Assembly (NCBI GenBank): GCA_965233625.1
Contig: OZ247499.1
Span: 2,480,001-2,544,000 of the forward strand
Length of the DNA stretch: 64,000 nucleotides
Direction: 5' to 3'
Origin: G965233625 sp965233625
GTDB lineage: Bacteria > Planctomycetota > Planctomycetia > Pirellulales > Pirellulaceae
The position numbers and the translations under genes are program-made. The notes beneath the pieces were generated by a model. The model worked only from the letters and a program-made list of their open reading frames with translations, ran no database searches and was not told where the DNA came from. How positions within the stretch are numbered: position 1 is the first letter of the stretch; each line of letters starts with the position of its first letter. This document shows positions 1 to 9,062 of this stretch, in pieces.

Positions 1-157
1 ACTGCTCCAGGTATCTCACAACCTGAACCACACTCGATTCCAGCCGGAATTCCAGAAGTATCACGTTGTTGAGACACACTCTCACAGCAGGTGTTTCATT
101 TATCGCAACGCAGTCGCAATAAGACGCGCCGGGCGTTATCAAAGCGCCGCGTCTGGT

Positions 158-196
158 CCCCTCGCCCCTTTGGGGAGAGGGCTAGGGTAAGGGGGC
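158..196. repeat. REP-like hairpin with G-rich tail
   Basis: Ten-base arms (158-167 and 171-180) pair with one mismatch around a TTT loop, and a G-rich TAGGGTAAGGGGG-type tail follows. Short CCCTCnCCCC/GGGGnGAGGG hairpins with such tails are dispersed intergenic repeats in many bacterial genomes. It lies just downstream of the stop of the DUF1501 gene, so it may also help transcription termination or mRNA stability. No second copy was noticed in this window, so repeat status is inferred from its form alone. Confidence 0.4.
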
Positions 197-233
197 ACAG
201 CACTCCCCCACTCTCGTCTTCACTCTACTTCTT

Positions 234-1685
234 CTAAGCAAAGATCGCGTCCACAACCTTTCCCGTGCCGTCCTTCGTGGCAAAGAAAGGACGCTTCTCC
301 ACCTCGAACGCCGTCTTGGGACTAATGCCCATCGCGGTGAAGATCGTCGCATGCAGGTCTTCGACAGAAACAGGGTTCTCAACCGCCAGCAGCGGACGCT
401 CGTCGGCAGTCTTACCGTAGAGAAAACCCTTTTTCACGCCGCCGCCAAACATGGCCACACTGGTGCCGCCGGTGAAGTGCCGGTGCAGGCCGTAGTGTTT
501 TGGCTCTGCGAGTTTCTCCGTTCGTGCGCGCGACTGATCGCGGGCGTTGCTGCCGGGTACGCCTTCGATCATCATGTCGCGGCTGAACTCGCTGGCGATA
601 ATCACCAGCGTACGATCCAGCAGGCCGCGTGCTTCCAGATCCAGAATCAACTGCGAAATTGGCCGGTCGATTTCCTGCTTCAGCCGCTTCACCGTGCTGT
701 GTCCGTTTTCGTGCGTATCCCAGTGGATGAACGGAATGTACTCCGTTGTCACTTCCACAAACCGGGCGCCCGACTCAACCAGCCGCCGGGCTAATAGACA
801 CCCACGCCCGAAGCGGCCGGTGTCGTAAATTTCACGTGACTTCGCCGGTTCAAGATTCAGATCGAACGCCTGTTTGTCTTTCGACTCTAGCAGCCGGTGC
901 GCTGCATCCATCGACCGTAGCATCGACTCCTGTTGATAATCGCTCATCCACTGCTTTGCCGGATTCTGTGCGAGCAGTTTGCGGTAGTGGCGATAGCGGT
1001 TGGCAAACCGCCCTGGCTCCATCCCTTGCGGCGGCTGCACAGAACGCACGGCGTCTTTGGGATAAGGCAGATTCATCGGCCCGAACTCGGCGCCAAAGAA
1101 ACCACCTGTTGTGAATGCTTTCAGCTCTTCCTTCTCACCGACACCTTCCAGCCGCTGACCGATATTGATGAACGGCGGCATCACCGGGTTCTTCGGCCCC
1201 AGCACCTTCGCCATCCAGGCGCCAATGTGCGGCGCGGCCACCGTCAGCGGCGGCACATAACCCGTGTGCCAATGGTACTGATGCCGTGAATGCAGAATGT
1301 GCCCTAAATCAGGCTGCACCGCCGAGCGGATCAGCGTGCCGCGATCCATCACACCGGCGACGCGTTCCAGCCCCTGCGTGATCTTGATATTGTCCACCGC
1401 CGTATCAATTGCCGGGAAGGTGCTGAGAATCTTGTTGACCTCCAGCCCTTTCTCAAACGGAAAGTACCGCTTGGGATCAAACGTATCCGGCGCCGCCATG
1501 CCGCCGGCCAGCCAGATCAGAATGCACGAATCCGCCTTTGGTTCTGGCTGCTTGACCGCCGCATGTTCCTCCGCCAGCGTCTTCGCGCCGGTGCAGCCGA
1601 GCGCAGCGATGGATGCCGCGCTTAGTTGTTTCAGCAGTGTCCGGCGGGCGATTTTTTCTTCTGCTTGCATCATGACTGTTTGCAT
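234..1685 (-). CDS. DUF1501 family Tat-exported protein
   Basis: This 483-aa protein belongs to the DUF1501 family, which has an alkaline-phosphatase/sulfatase-like fold and no firmly established substrate. The N-terminus carries a twin-arginine signal (ARRTLLKQ, Arg14-Arg15, then an Ala-rich hydrophobic stretch), so Tat export is likely. The C-terminal half has the family-typical HWDTHENGH segment (about residue 321) and the strand VIIASEFSRD (about residue 362). It starts 3 nt after the stop of the upstream DUF1549/DUF1553 gene, so the two are almost certainly translated from one mRNA; such pairs are standard in planctomycetes. Three start codons (residues 1, 5 and 6) lie close together and a GGGA sequence just upstream does not separate them. 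Confidence 0.93.
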   Translation of the reverse strand: MQTVMMQAEEKIARRTLLKQLSAASIAALGCTGAKTLAEEHAAVKQPEPKADSCILIWLAGGMAAPDTFDPKRYFPFEKGLEVNKILSTFPAIDTAVDNIKITQGLERVAGVMDRGTLIRSAVQPDLGHILHSRHQYHWHTGYVPPLTVAAPHIGAWMAKVLGPKNPVMPPFINIGQRLEGVGEKEELKAFTTGGFFGAEFGPMNLPYPKDAVRSVQPPQGMEPGRFANRYRHYRKLLAQNPAKQWMSDYQQESMLRSMDAAHRLLESKDKQAFDLNLEPAKSREIYDTGRFGRGCLLARRLVESGARFVEVTTEYIPFIHWDTHENGHSTVKRLKQEIDRPISQLILDLEARGLLDRTLVIIASEFSRDMMIEGVPGSNARDQSRARTEKLAEPKHYGLHRHFTGGTSVAMFGGGVKKGFLYGKTADERPLLAVENPVSVEDLHATIFTAMGISPKTAFEVEKRPFFATKDGTGKVVDAIFA

Positions 1686-1688
1686 CCC

Positions 1689-4094
1689 TTAACGGATCAT
1701 TTGAAATTCGGGCTGCATGAAAACCATCCACAGCAGATCTTCCGCTGCAACGGCGTCTTTACCATTCCCCGCTACTTCGACTAGCACCGCCAGTTCTTCT
1801 GCAGAAGGCTCGCGCGAAAGTGCGAAGCGGAAGACCCACGCCGCCAGTTCGCGACCGCCTTTACCGTCGGAGGTTAACTTCCGCGCGCCGCTACGCAGGT
1901 AACCAGCCAGGATCTCGCCATTGGAAAGATCAATCGCTTGCAGCGTGCTGAGCTCATTCGGCCGTGTCGTCACTACCTGATCGCGGTTGGGCCGGCCTAA
2001 TGACCGCATTAGAAAATCGTTCTTCACCAGCGCTGCACGCACCGGGTGCGTTTTGCGGTTCTGCGGCTGCGTTGCGGCAGCGGGCTTTAAGACGCTGTTC
2101 CACGGTGCGGCGCCATGCGGCTTCAGCACAGCAGCCGACTGCCACGTGGCGTTATCGCCGGGCCGCGCCTGCCACTGCTTATCCGTGGTAATGCGTTTTT
2201 GCGATCCGCCTTCCAGATAATCGATCTGGGCGATGAAGCCTGCTGAACCGCCGAACATCTCCGCCGCAACCGTTATCGTGTTTTCACCCTTGCGCAGATG
2301 CGGCGTGATGTCTGCATAAACCGGCTCCGTCCACACCTTCGATGCGGCGACCTTCACACCGTTAATATGCATCGTGAAAGCATTATCACACGTCGCCATC
2401 AACCGCGCTGCCGCCGGCGGCGCCGTGAGCGTGAACGTCCGTTTCAGTTGCGACTTCTTCCCGGTCGGACCTGAATGCCAGATCCAACTGGCGGAAACAT
2501 CGGCGACCTTCAGTTGCTCCGCAGCAGGTTTTGCAGCAGGCGGCGTTTCCGTGACGAAGCGGTTGAGGCTTGCCTCCGCCTTCGCTGGATTCGCGCCGGT
2601 AATCTGCCAGACCGTATCCATGAACTGTTCCGCCGTCATACGTTTCGAAACGGGACCGGCGTACTGATAGTCTTCCCCCGGCGCCGACTGCAGGATGGCG
2701 GCCTGTGACTGATACGCCTGCGACGTCATCACGAACTGAATGAACCGCTTCAGATCGTAACCGTCTTTAGCGAATTGCACAGCCAGGAAATCGAGCAGGT
2801 CTTCGTTCCAGGGGCGGGTGTGCATCGCATCCACCGGGTGCACGATTCCGCGGCCCATCAAGCGTTCCCAGATACGATTGACCACCGTGCGGGTGAACCG
2901 TCCGTTCTGCGGATGCGTCATCAGCCCGGCAAGCTGCTTCAGCCGTTCCGCCTTCGGCGCCTTCGCATCGATATCGCCAAGCTCCGGGAAGATCCAACGT
3001 GGCGACGCCATCTTGCCCGTCGGCTTATCACAGCGGTAAAGCTCCAGCGGTTTATCGGCGAAGATTGCCGCCAGGCCGTACGCTTCGGACAGTTTCCAGC
3101 GGTCAATGAAACTGTCGTGGCAACTGGCGCACTTCATGTTAATGCCAAGGAACACCTGCGAGATGTTCTGCGAAAACTGAATCTCCCGCGTCTGGCTCGC
3201 ATTGACGTTGCCGCGCCATTGAATGCCGTTGATGAAGCCCGCCGCCTCTGGCTGCGGTGAAATCAGTTCGCGGACGAACTGGTCGTACGGCTTGTTGGTG
3301 CGCAGCGCTTCGTAGAGCCAGCCGGTAATCTGCTTGCGGCCGCCGGTGATAAAGCCCGTGCCCGTAAAGTCGTTGCGGAGCAGATCGTTCCACATCGTCA
3401 GCCAATGGTCAGCGTAGGCAACGTCGCGCGACAGCAGGTCCGCAATTAACTTTTCACGTTTACCGGTGCGGTTGCCTGCAGCAAAGGCGTCAAGTTCTGC
3501 GGGCGTGGGCAACAGCCCGTTCGCATCTAGCGTTGCGCGCCTAAGGAACACGGCGTCAGAGACCATCGCGGGCGGTTGTTTGCCGCGGCGTTTCAAGTCC
3601 GCATCCAGCAGGCGGTCGATAGGATGCATGCGGCCATTCTGAGCCGGCGGCAGGGTCACGGTGCGTGGTTTAAGTTTGGGTTGCCAGGCTGTTTTTCCCA
3701 GCGTAACACCTTCATCCCACGGCAGTTTCTGATCAATCCACCGCCGCAGCAGGGCCACGTCTTCAGCCGGAACCCGAGGCCCTTCAGGCGGCATCCATTC
3801 GCCGTCGTCGGTTGACGCGATCACTTCGATCAGGCGGCTATGTTCTGCATCGCCCGGCTCAACCACTTCGCCCGACTCGCTACCCTCCAGCAGCGCCGCG
3901 CGGGTGTTCATGCTCAGGCCGCCTTTTTTCTGATCGCCGGCGTGACAACCACCACAGTGCTTCCTCAGCACCGGCAAGATCTGATGCGCAAAATCAACCT
4001 GCTTCGCGCCGCCGTCCTGCGGTTTCGCCGCAAAGAGGGCGACGGGCGAAATTGCGCTGACACACAAGAGTACGGCCAGAATTCGATACATCAT
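1689..4094 (-). CDS. Cytochrome-like PSCyt1/DUF1549/DUF1553 protein with inserted beta-sandwich
   Basis: An 801-aa exported protein of the planctomycete cytochrome c family. A signal peptide (about residues 1-22) is followed by a PSCyt1 domain with haem motif CGGCH near residue 47, DUF1549, a second CxxCH motif (CASCH, near residue 322) and DUF1553. Unlike its homologues here, it has about 135 extra residues (roughly 533-668) between the halves of DUF1553. The segment begins with a SASWIWH stretch and contains ATCDNAFTMHINGVKV and GENTITVAAEM, the look of a galactose-binding-like beta-sandwich or rhamnosidase N-terminal domain. Haem binding is inferred from the motifs; the cellular role of these proteins is unproven. 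It lies in the probable operon sulfatase - isomerase - this gene - DUF1501. Confidence 0.93.
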   Translation of the reverse strand: MMYRILAVLLCVSAISPVALFAAKPQDGGAKQVDFAHQILPVLRKHCGGCHAGDQKKGGLSMNTRAALLEGSESGEVVEPGDAEHSRLIEVIASTDDGEWMPPEGPRVPAEDVALLRRWIDQKLPWDEGVTLGKTAWQPKLKPRTVTLPPAQNGRMHPIDRLLDADLKRRGKQPPAMVSDAVFLRRATLDANGLLPTPAELDAFAAGNRTGKREKLIADLLSRDVAYADHWLTMWNDLLRNDFTGTGFITGGRKQITGWLYEALRTNKPYDQFVRELISPQPEAAGFINGIQWRGNVNASQTREIQFSQNISQVFLGINMKCASCHDSFIDRWKLSEAYGLAAIFADKPLELYRCDKPTGKMASPRWIFPELGDIDAKAPKAERLKQLAGLMTHPQNGRFTRTVVNRIWERLMGRGIVHPVDAMHTRPWNEDLLDFLAVQFAKDGYDLKRFIQFVMTSQAYQSQAAILQSAPGEDYQYAGPVSKRMTAEQFMDTVWQITGANPAKAEASLNRFVTETPPAAKPAAEQLKVADVSASWIWHSGPTGKKSQLKRTFTLTAPPAAARLMATCDNAFTMHINGVKVAASKVWTEPVYADITPHLRKGENTITVAAEMFGGSAGFIAQIDYLEGGSQKRITTDKQWQARPGDNATWQSAAVLKPHGAAPWNSVLKPAAATQPQNRKTHPVRAALVKNDFLMRSLGRPNRDQVVTTRPNELSTLQAIDLSNGEILAGYLRSGARKLTSDGKGGRELAAWVFRFALSREPSAEELAVLVEVAGNGKDAVAAEDLLWMVFMQPEFQMIR

Positions 4095-4156
4095 TCAACC
4101 AGCAGTGCCAATAGAATCGCTTCAAACAGACGCCGGGCAGGAACCTCCAGGCCGCA

Positions 4157-5092
4157 TTAACCCTGCGGCTTCAGCCCAAAGACTTTATCCATGTTTGCCG
4201 AGACTTCCTTGAGCCGGTTCATGTCGCCGCCACCGACTTCTGCGGCGGCCCATCCGGTGAAACGGATCTCTTTCAGGGCGCGGCGGACATCCGCCCAATC
4301 CAGATCGCCTTCGCCGATTTTGGTGAAGCTGTTCTTTTCGCGGGAGAAGCCTTTGAGATCCAGCTTGGTCACGCGGCGGTTGAGCGTTCTGATCCAGTCG
4401 CCCATGCTGCCGTACTTCCAGTGATTGCCGATATCAAACTGCATGCCGACCCAGGGCGAATCGAATTCGTCCACGTAGCGTTTCCACTTTTCAGCCGTCT
4501 GAGTGTGGTCACCGCTATGGTCGTACAGGAATTGATTCCAGACGTTTTCGAACGCGATATACACACCGAGTTCTGCCGCCAGTGGAATCGCCTGCGAGAT
4601 ATTTTCGATCGACCGCTTCCAGATAACGTCTTCCGGCCCATCTTTACCATGACCAACGACCAGCAGCACCGTATTGCCACCCACCGCTTTGGTCTGTCGC
4701 AGGGCGCCCTTGAGTTGCTCCAGCGCCTTCGCGCGGACCTCTTTATCGGGGTCGGTGTGCCGCACGCCCCAGTGCCCGGCGCATACCGTGCCATCGACGG
4801 GCAGGCCCGACTCTGCAATTGCCTCGTTGACTTCCTTCACATTGATGCCCGGTGCGTTGAGTTCAATGCCATGAAACCCGGCAGCTTTGACTGCCTTGAA
4901 CTTCTCCGTCAACGTGCCAGGCACACGCACCATGCCAATCTTGAGGGTTTTGTATAAGCGGCCATTCAGGTAGCCGTCGTCTGCGTCGGGCATATCTTCT
5001 GCTGCCTGAAGACTAAGGGAAGCCGAGGCCGCTACGGCAGCGGTCGTCTGCATAAAACGGCGGCGGGTAAACGCGGCGGGTAGAGTCGTCAT
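4157..5092 (-). CDS. Sugar phosphate isomerase/epimerase-like TIM-barrel protein
   Basis: A 311-aa protein of the xylose isomerase-like AP endonuclease-2 TIM-barrel superfamily. An RRR motif at residues 10-12 followed by an Ala/Ser-rich hydrophobic run indicates Tat export, common for planctomycete members. Barrel strands include FHGIELNAPG, VYIAFENVWNQF and a GMQFDIGNHW segment; the Glu and Asp/His in these strands are probable metal ligands. Family members isomerise or epimerise sugars or related polyols, but the substrate cannot be read from sequence. The gap to the downstream cytochrome-like gene is 62 nt and to the upstream sulfatase 64 nt, so a glycan-processing operon is the best contextual guess. 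Confidence 0.88.
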   Translation of the reverse strand: MTTLPAAFTRRRFMQTTAAVAASASLSLQAAEDMPDADDGYLNGRLYKTLKIGMVRVPGTLTEKFKAVKAAGFHGIELNAPGINVKEVNEAIAESGLPVDGTVCAGHWGVRHTDPDKEVRAKALEQLKGALRQTKAVGGNTVLLVVGHGKDGPEDVIWKRSIENISQAIPLAAELGVYIAFENVWNQFLYDHSGDHTQTAEKWKRYVDEFDSPWVGMQFDIGNHWKYGSMGDWIRTLNRRVTKLDLKGFSREKNSFTKIGEGDLDWADVRRALKEIRFTGWAAAEVGGGDMNRLKEVSANMDKVFGLKPQG

Positions 5093-5156
5093 CGAGGTAT
5101 AACCTTAAGCAAAGATGGAGTGGGTTGGTGGTGGAAGCTGAAGTGTAAAGGCGGTG

Positions 5157-6497
5157 TTAGTCTTTGACCGGGTGCCAGGCCTGAATGGCTTTGGTCAAAC
5201 GGGCGACGATGGCGGGATGCTCTTTGGCGACGTCGTTTTTCTCATGTGGATCGTCCGTTACGTTGTACAGGCGTACGCGGGCAGTGTCCCAGACGTGCAG
5301 GTTGCGGTACTGCGTGGTGTCTTTGCCATCGTAACGCAGCAGCAGCTTCCAGTCGCCTTCGACGCACCACAGGTACTGCAAAGTCTCGTCTGTTTCGCCG
5401 ACGGATATATTGTGCGTTGCATGACAGACACCAAACACACGCTGCCGTGCCGCAACCGCCTTGCTATCCAGCAAGTTAACGCCGGGCAGACCGGCTGGCG
5501 CCTTCACACCGGCAGCGGCCGCAATGGTCGGGTAGATATCGATGGCATGTGCGAAATGCGGCGAACGCTGGGCCGATGTTTTGCCTGGCCAGCGGACCAT
5601 GATAGGCGTGCGGATACCGTTTTCGTACGGCGAACTTTTTGACCGCTGTGCGTAACCTTTCCACAGTTTCTGATTCGGGTCGCTGGCGTTGGTGCTTGGC
5701 GCCGCCCAGCCGTTATCGCAGATATAAATGACCATTGTGTTATCGGCCACTTTCTTCTTATCGAGATAGCCGAGCAGTTCGCCGCAGGTTTCATCGAACC
5801 ATTCGCACATGGCGTAATAGCGGGCAACATCCATCGCGCGGCCCTCTTTGCGATACTTCTTTAACAGCCGCTCTGGCGGATTGTGTGGCGTATGCGGCAG
5901 GAAGGGTGCGTACCAGAGCAGGAACGGTTTGTCCTTGGCCACAGCCATATCAATGAAGCTGGTCACGGGCTCCATGCCGTTTCGGCCGATCCGCAGACCC
6001 GCATCGCCGTGGCGGCCGCCGCGTTTAGGATCGCCGTGGGTCATCCCATGCGTAAAGCCGCCGTCCTTCCAGGAGCCTTCCCACCATTTACCAGACTGGT
6101 GCGCCAGATAGCCGGCATCGACCAGCGACTTGATGAACGAAGGATGTTTGTGAAACGCCTGCCGCATGGGCACATCCAGCGCCGCGCGGTTATTCTTCCC
6201 ATCAACATCGTTGCCCGTGATGCCATGCTGAAACGGATACAGCCCCGTCGCCAGCGTGGCAAGCGAAGGACGGCACAACGGCGCCGACACATAACCGCGT
6301 TCAAACAGCAGGCTTTCGCTGGCCAGCTTATCCAGATGGGGCGTCTTGATTGTTTCGTGTCCCATAAAGCCGTAGTCGGTCCACGCCTGATCGTCACTCA
6401 GAATGAACACCACATTCGGCTGGTCTGCGGCGCGTGCAACTGCGGAAAGAGTCAGCAAAACGCACGCAGCGAAAATTAATCTCTGCAAAATCTTCAT
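5157..6497 (-). CDS. Arylsulfatase-type sulfatase (S1 family)
   Basis: The 446-aa protein starts with a cleavable signal peptide (MKILQRLIFAACVLLTLSAV); I chose this Met over an upstream one because the 17 extra residues would bury the signal. The metal-binding SDDQAWTDYG follows the signal. The formylglycine site reads CRPSLATLATG with Cys75, so the nucleophile Cys is present, but Leu replaces the usual Arg after PS, a variant seen in some S1 subfamilies. Downstream are SGKWWEG (usually GKWHLG) and YICDNGW. Hydrolysis of sulfate esters on exported or environmental glycans is likely, with maturation needing a formylglycine-generating enzyme not found here. It is probably the first gene of the minus-strand operon and is divergent from the next cluster. 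Confidence 0.92.
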   Translation of the reverse strand: MKILQRLIFAACVLLTLSAVARAADQPNVVFILSDDQAWTDYGFMGHETIKTPHLDKLASESLLFERGYVSAPLCRPSLATLATGLYPFQHGITGNDVDGKNNRAALDVPMRQAFHKHPSFIKSLVDAGYLAHQSGKWWEGSWKDGGFTHGMTHGDPKRGGRHGDAGLRIGRNGMEPVTSFIDMAVAKDKPFLLWYAPFLPHTPHNPPERLLKKYRKEGRAMDVARYYAMCEWFDETCGELLGYLDKKKVADNTMVIYICDNGWAAPSTNASDPNQKLWKGYAQRSKSSPYENGIRTPIMVRWPGKTSAQRSPHFAHAIDIYPTIAAAAGVKAPAGLPGVNLLDSKAVAARQRVFGVCHATHNISVGETDETLQYLWCVEGDWKLLLRYDGKDTTQYRNLHVWDTARVRLYNVTDDPHEKNDVAKEHPAIVARLTKAIQAWHPVKD

Positions 6498-6760
6498 CAA
6501 GCAACATCTCGGAAGTATTGAATGGCGGGTCCTAGGACACACAGGCATTATAGTTTCAACGGGCGGCCATGTTTAATGGTAGGGAGAATTGTCCGGCTCT
6601 ACCGCCGGGAAACGGTAGCCGAATCGTCTTTCCCTGAAAGCCAAGATTAGGTGTTCAGGGAGTGAATCAAGTAGAATGAATGGTTGATTCCTGCCTTGAA
6701 CTTCTCAAATCAAACCATCACATTCCCGCCCATCGCCTCCTCACCCCGCCACGGCGACCA

Positions 6761-9061
6761 ATGACTGCATTCAATTCGATGTCGATCACGCTAAGCCTTA
6801 TATTGGCGGTGGTTGCGGTTTCGCTTTGCCAGGCCGCAGAGCCTATCGACTTCGCCCGTGACATCCGCCCAGTGCTTTCCGACTCCTGCTACCACTGCCA
6901 CGGCCCAGACGCCGATGCACGCGAGTCGGATCTGCGTCTGGATGACCGGGCGTCGGCATTGGACAGCGAAGTGCTTACTTCGGGCGAGATGCTCCAGCGA
7001 CTTACGACCGACGATCCTGATCTAAGAATGCCGCCGCCGGATGCCAAAAGGCCGTTGGCAGCCGACGATCGCGAAACGCTCAAACAGTGGCTGAAAGCCG
7101 GCGCGGCGTGGCCCGAAGATGATCGCCATTGGGCGTTCAAGCCGCCCGTGCGGCCAGAACTGCCCGAAGTCAAACAAGGCGACTGGCCGCGGAATCCGGT
7201 TGACCGCTTTGTACTCGCGAGGCTGGAACGCGAAGGCGTGAAGCCATCGCCGCAGGCCGACAAAGCAACCCTGCTCCGCCGCGTTTCGCTCGACCTGACC
7301 GGGCTGCCGCCCACGCTGGAAGAGCTGGACCGCTTCCTGGCGGATACTTCCGCCGGCGCCTACGAGGCGGCCGTGGACCGGCTATTGCAATCGCAACGCT
7401 TTGGCGAGCATCAGGCGCTGGATTGGCTTGAGGCGTCGCGCTACGCAGATACAGACGGCTACCAGAACGACCGGCTGCGATACATGTGGGTGTGGCGTGA
7501 CTGGTTAATCAACGCGATCAACAGCAACATGCCCTTCGACCGTTTTGTCACGCAGCAGATGGCGGGCGACCTGCTGCCGGACCGCAACTTCCTGACGCAG
7601 GTGGCGACCGGCTTCAACCGTAATCATCGCATTAACTCCGAAGGCGGTTCGATCCCCGATGAATGGATCGTTGAATACGTCGCCGACCGTGTGGAAACGG
7701 CCGGCACGATGTTCCTGGGCCTGACGATGAACTGCTGCCGGTGCCACGATCACAAATACGACGCGGTCACACAAAAAGACTTCTACCGCCTGTTCGCCTT
7801 CTTCAATAACGTGGCCGAAGCAGGATTAGGGCCAAATAACGGCAACAGTCCGCCCTTCATTCCCGTCCCCAAAAGCTGGCCGGACCTCAGTGAAGAAGAA
7901 CGCAAGTTCGTGACGCCGGAGCCGGTGAAGATCAAAGTGGTGCAGACCTCCGTTCCGCGTCCACAGCCGGGAAGCCCCAACACCGTCATGGTGATGCACG
8001 AACTGGATAAGCCCCGCGACACGTACCGCCTCATCCGGGGACAGTATGATCAGCCCGACAAGTCAGAGAAGTTGCAACCCGCCACGCCGCCGGTGCTAGG
8101 CGCCTGGCAGAAGGAGTGGCCGGCAAACCGTCTGGGACTTGCCCGCTGGCTGACCTCGCCGCAGCATCCGCTGACCGCGCGGGTCACGGTGAATCGCATC
8201 TGGCAGCATTACTTCGGAATGGGGCTGGTAAAGACCAGCGAGAACTTTGGCGTGCAAGGAGAACTGCCCAGTCATCCGCAACTGCTCGACTGGCTCGCGA
8301 CAGAATTCATTGCCAGCGGCTGGGACGTCAAAGCCCTTCACAAACTGATTGTTACCAGCGCGACCTACCGGCAACACTCGGCAGCCACCGCCGCGTTGTT
8401 GCAACGCGACCCGGAAAACCGCCTGTTGGCCCGCGGGCCGCGTAAACGGCTCTCACCCTTCGCACTGCGCGACGCGACACTGCTGGCCAGCGGATTGCTA
8501 GTGGAGAAGATCGGCGGGCCGCCGGTAAAACCTTACATGCCGCCCGCCATCTGGAGCAGCATTTCCAACGCCCGTTATAAGCGCGACAAGGGCGACAAAC
8601 TTTACCGTCGCAGCCTCTACACTTACTGGCGCCGGACGGTCCCGCCGCCAACGATGATGGCCTTCAACGCCGCCGGCCGCGAAACGTGCATCGTCCGCAC
8701 CGGCAAAACCACCACACCGTTGCAAGCTCTGACCATGATGAACAACGTCGCCTTTGTCGAGGCGGCCCGGCATCTGGCCGAACGTGTCCTACAGGTTGAA
8801 GACTTAAGCGATAAGCAACGCGTCTCAAGGATGTTCCGCATCGTCACAAGCCGTCAGCCCACGCCACGAGAACAGCAGATTCTGCACCAGGACCTGCTGG
8901 CCTATCGCGCCGAGTACAAGCAGAACCCTGACGCCGCCGGGAAGCTGCTCTCGCAAGGCGAAAAACCAAACGCCCCCAACCTTGACCGCGCGGAACTCGC
9001 CGCGTTGGCGGTGGTGGCCAATACGATTCTGAATCTAGACGAAGCGATTTCGGAGAACTGA
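6761..9061 (+). CDS. Cytochrome-like PSCyt1/DUF1549/DUF1553 protein
   Basis: A 766-aa secreted protein with the order signal peptide, PSCyt1 (haem motif CYHCH, Cys43-Cys46-His47), DUF1549, an internal CCRCH (Cys325-Cys328-His329) followed by the typical DHKYDAVTQKDFY stretch, then DUF1553. The Met used here directly precedes the hydrophobic signal; an in-frame Met 27 codons upstream would put a long polar tail in front of it. Function is undetermined; motifs suggest c-type haem attachment and location outside the cytoplasmic membrane. It overlaps nothing but sits 1 nt before the next gene, so translation is coupled to the DUF1501 protein. Confidence 0.93.
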   Translation: MTAFNSMSITLSLILAVVAVSLCQAAEPIDFARDIRPVLSDSCYHCHGPDADARESDLRLDDRASALDSEVLTSGEMLQRLTTDDPDLRMPPPDAKRPLAADDRETLKQWLKAGAAWPEDDRHWAFKPPVRPELPEVKQGDWPRNPVDRFVLARLEREGVKPSPQADKATLLRRVSLDLTGLPPTLEELDRFLADTSAGAYEAAVDRLLQSQRFGEHQALDWLEASRYADTDGYQNDRLRYMWVWRDWLINAINSNMPFDRFVTQQMAGDLLPDRNFLTQVATGFNRNHRINSEGGSIPDEWIVEYVADRVETAGTMFLGLTMNCCRCHDHKYDAVTQKDFYRLFAFFNNVAEAGLGPNNGNSPPFIPVPKSWPDLSEEERKFVTPEPVKIKVVQTSVPRPQPGSPNTVMVMHELDKPRDTYRLIRGQYDQPDKSEKLQPATPPVLGAWQKEWPANRLGLARWLTSPQHPLTARVTVNRIWQHYFGMGLVKTSENFGVQGELPSHPQLLDWLATEFIASGWDVKALHKLIVTSATYRQHSAATAALLQRDPENRLLARGPRKRLSPFALRDATLLASGLLVEKIGGPPVKPYMPPAIWSSISNARYKRDKGDKLYRRSLYTYWRRTVPPPTMMAFNAAGRETCIVRTGKTTTPLQALTMMNNVAFVEAARHLAERVLQVEDLSDKQRVSRMFRIVTSRQPTPREQQILHQDLLAYRAEYKQNPDAAGKLLSQGEKPNAPNLDRAELAALAVVANTILNLDEAISEN

Positions 9062-9062
9062 T

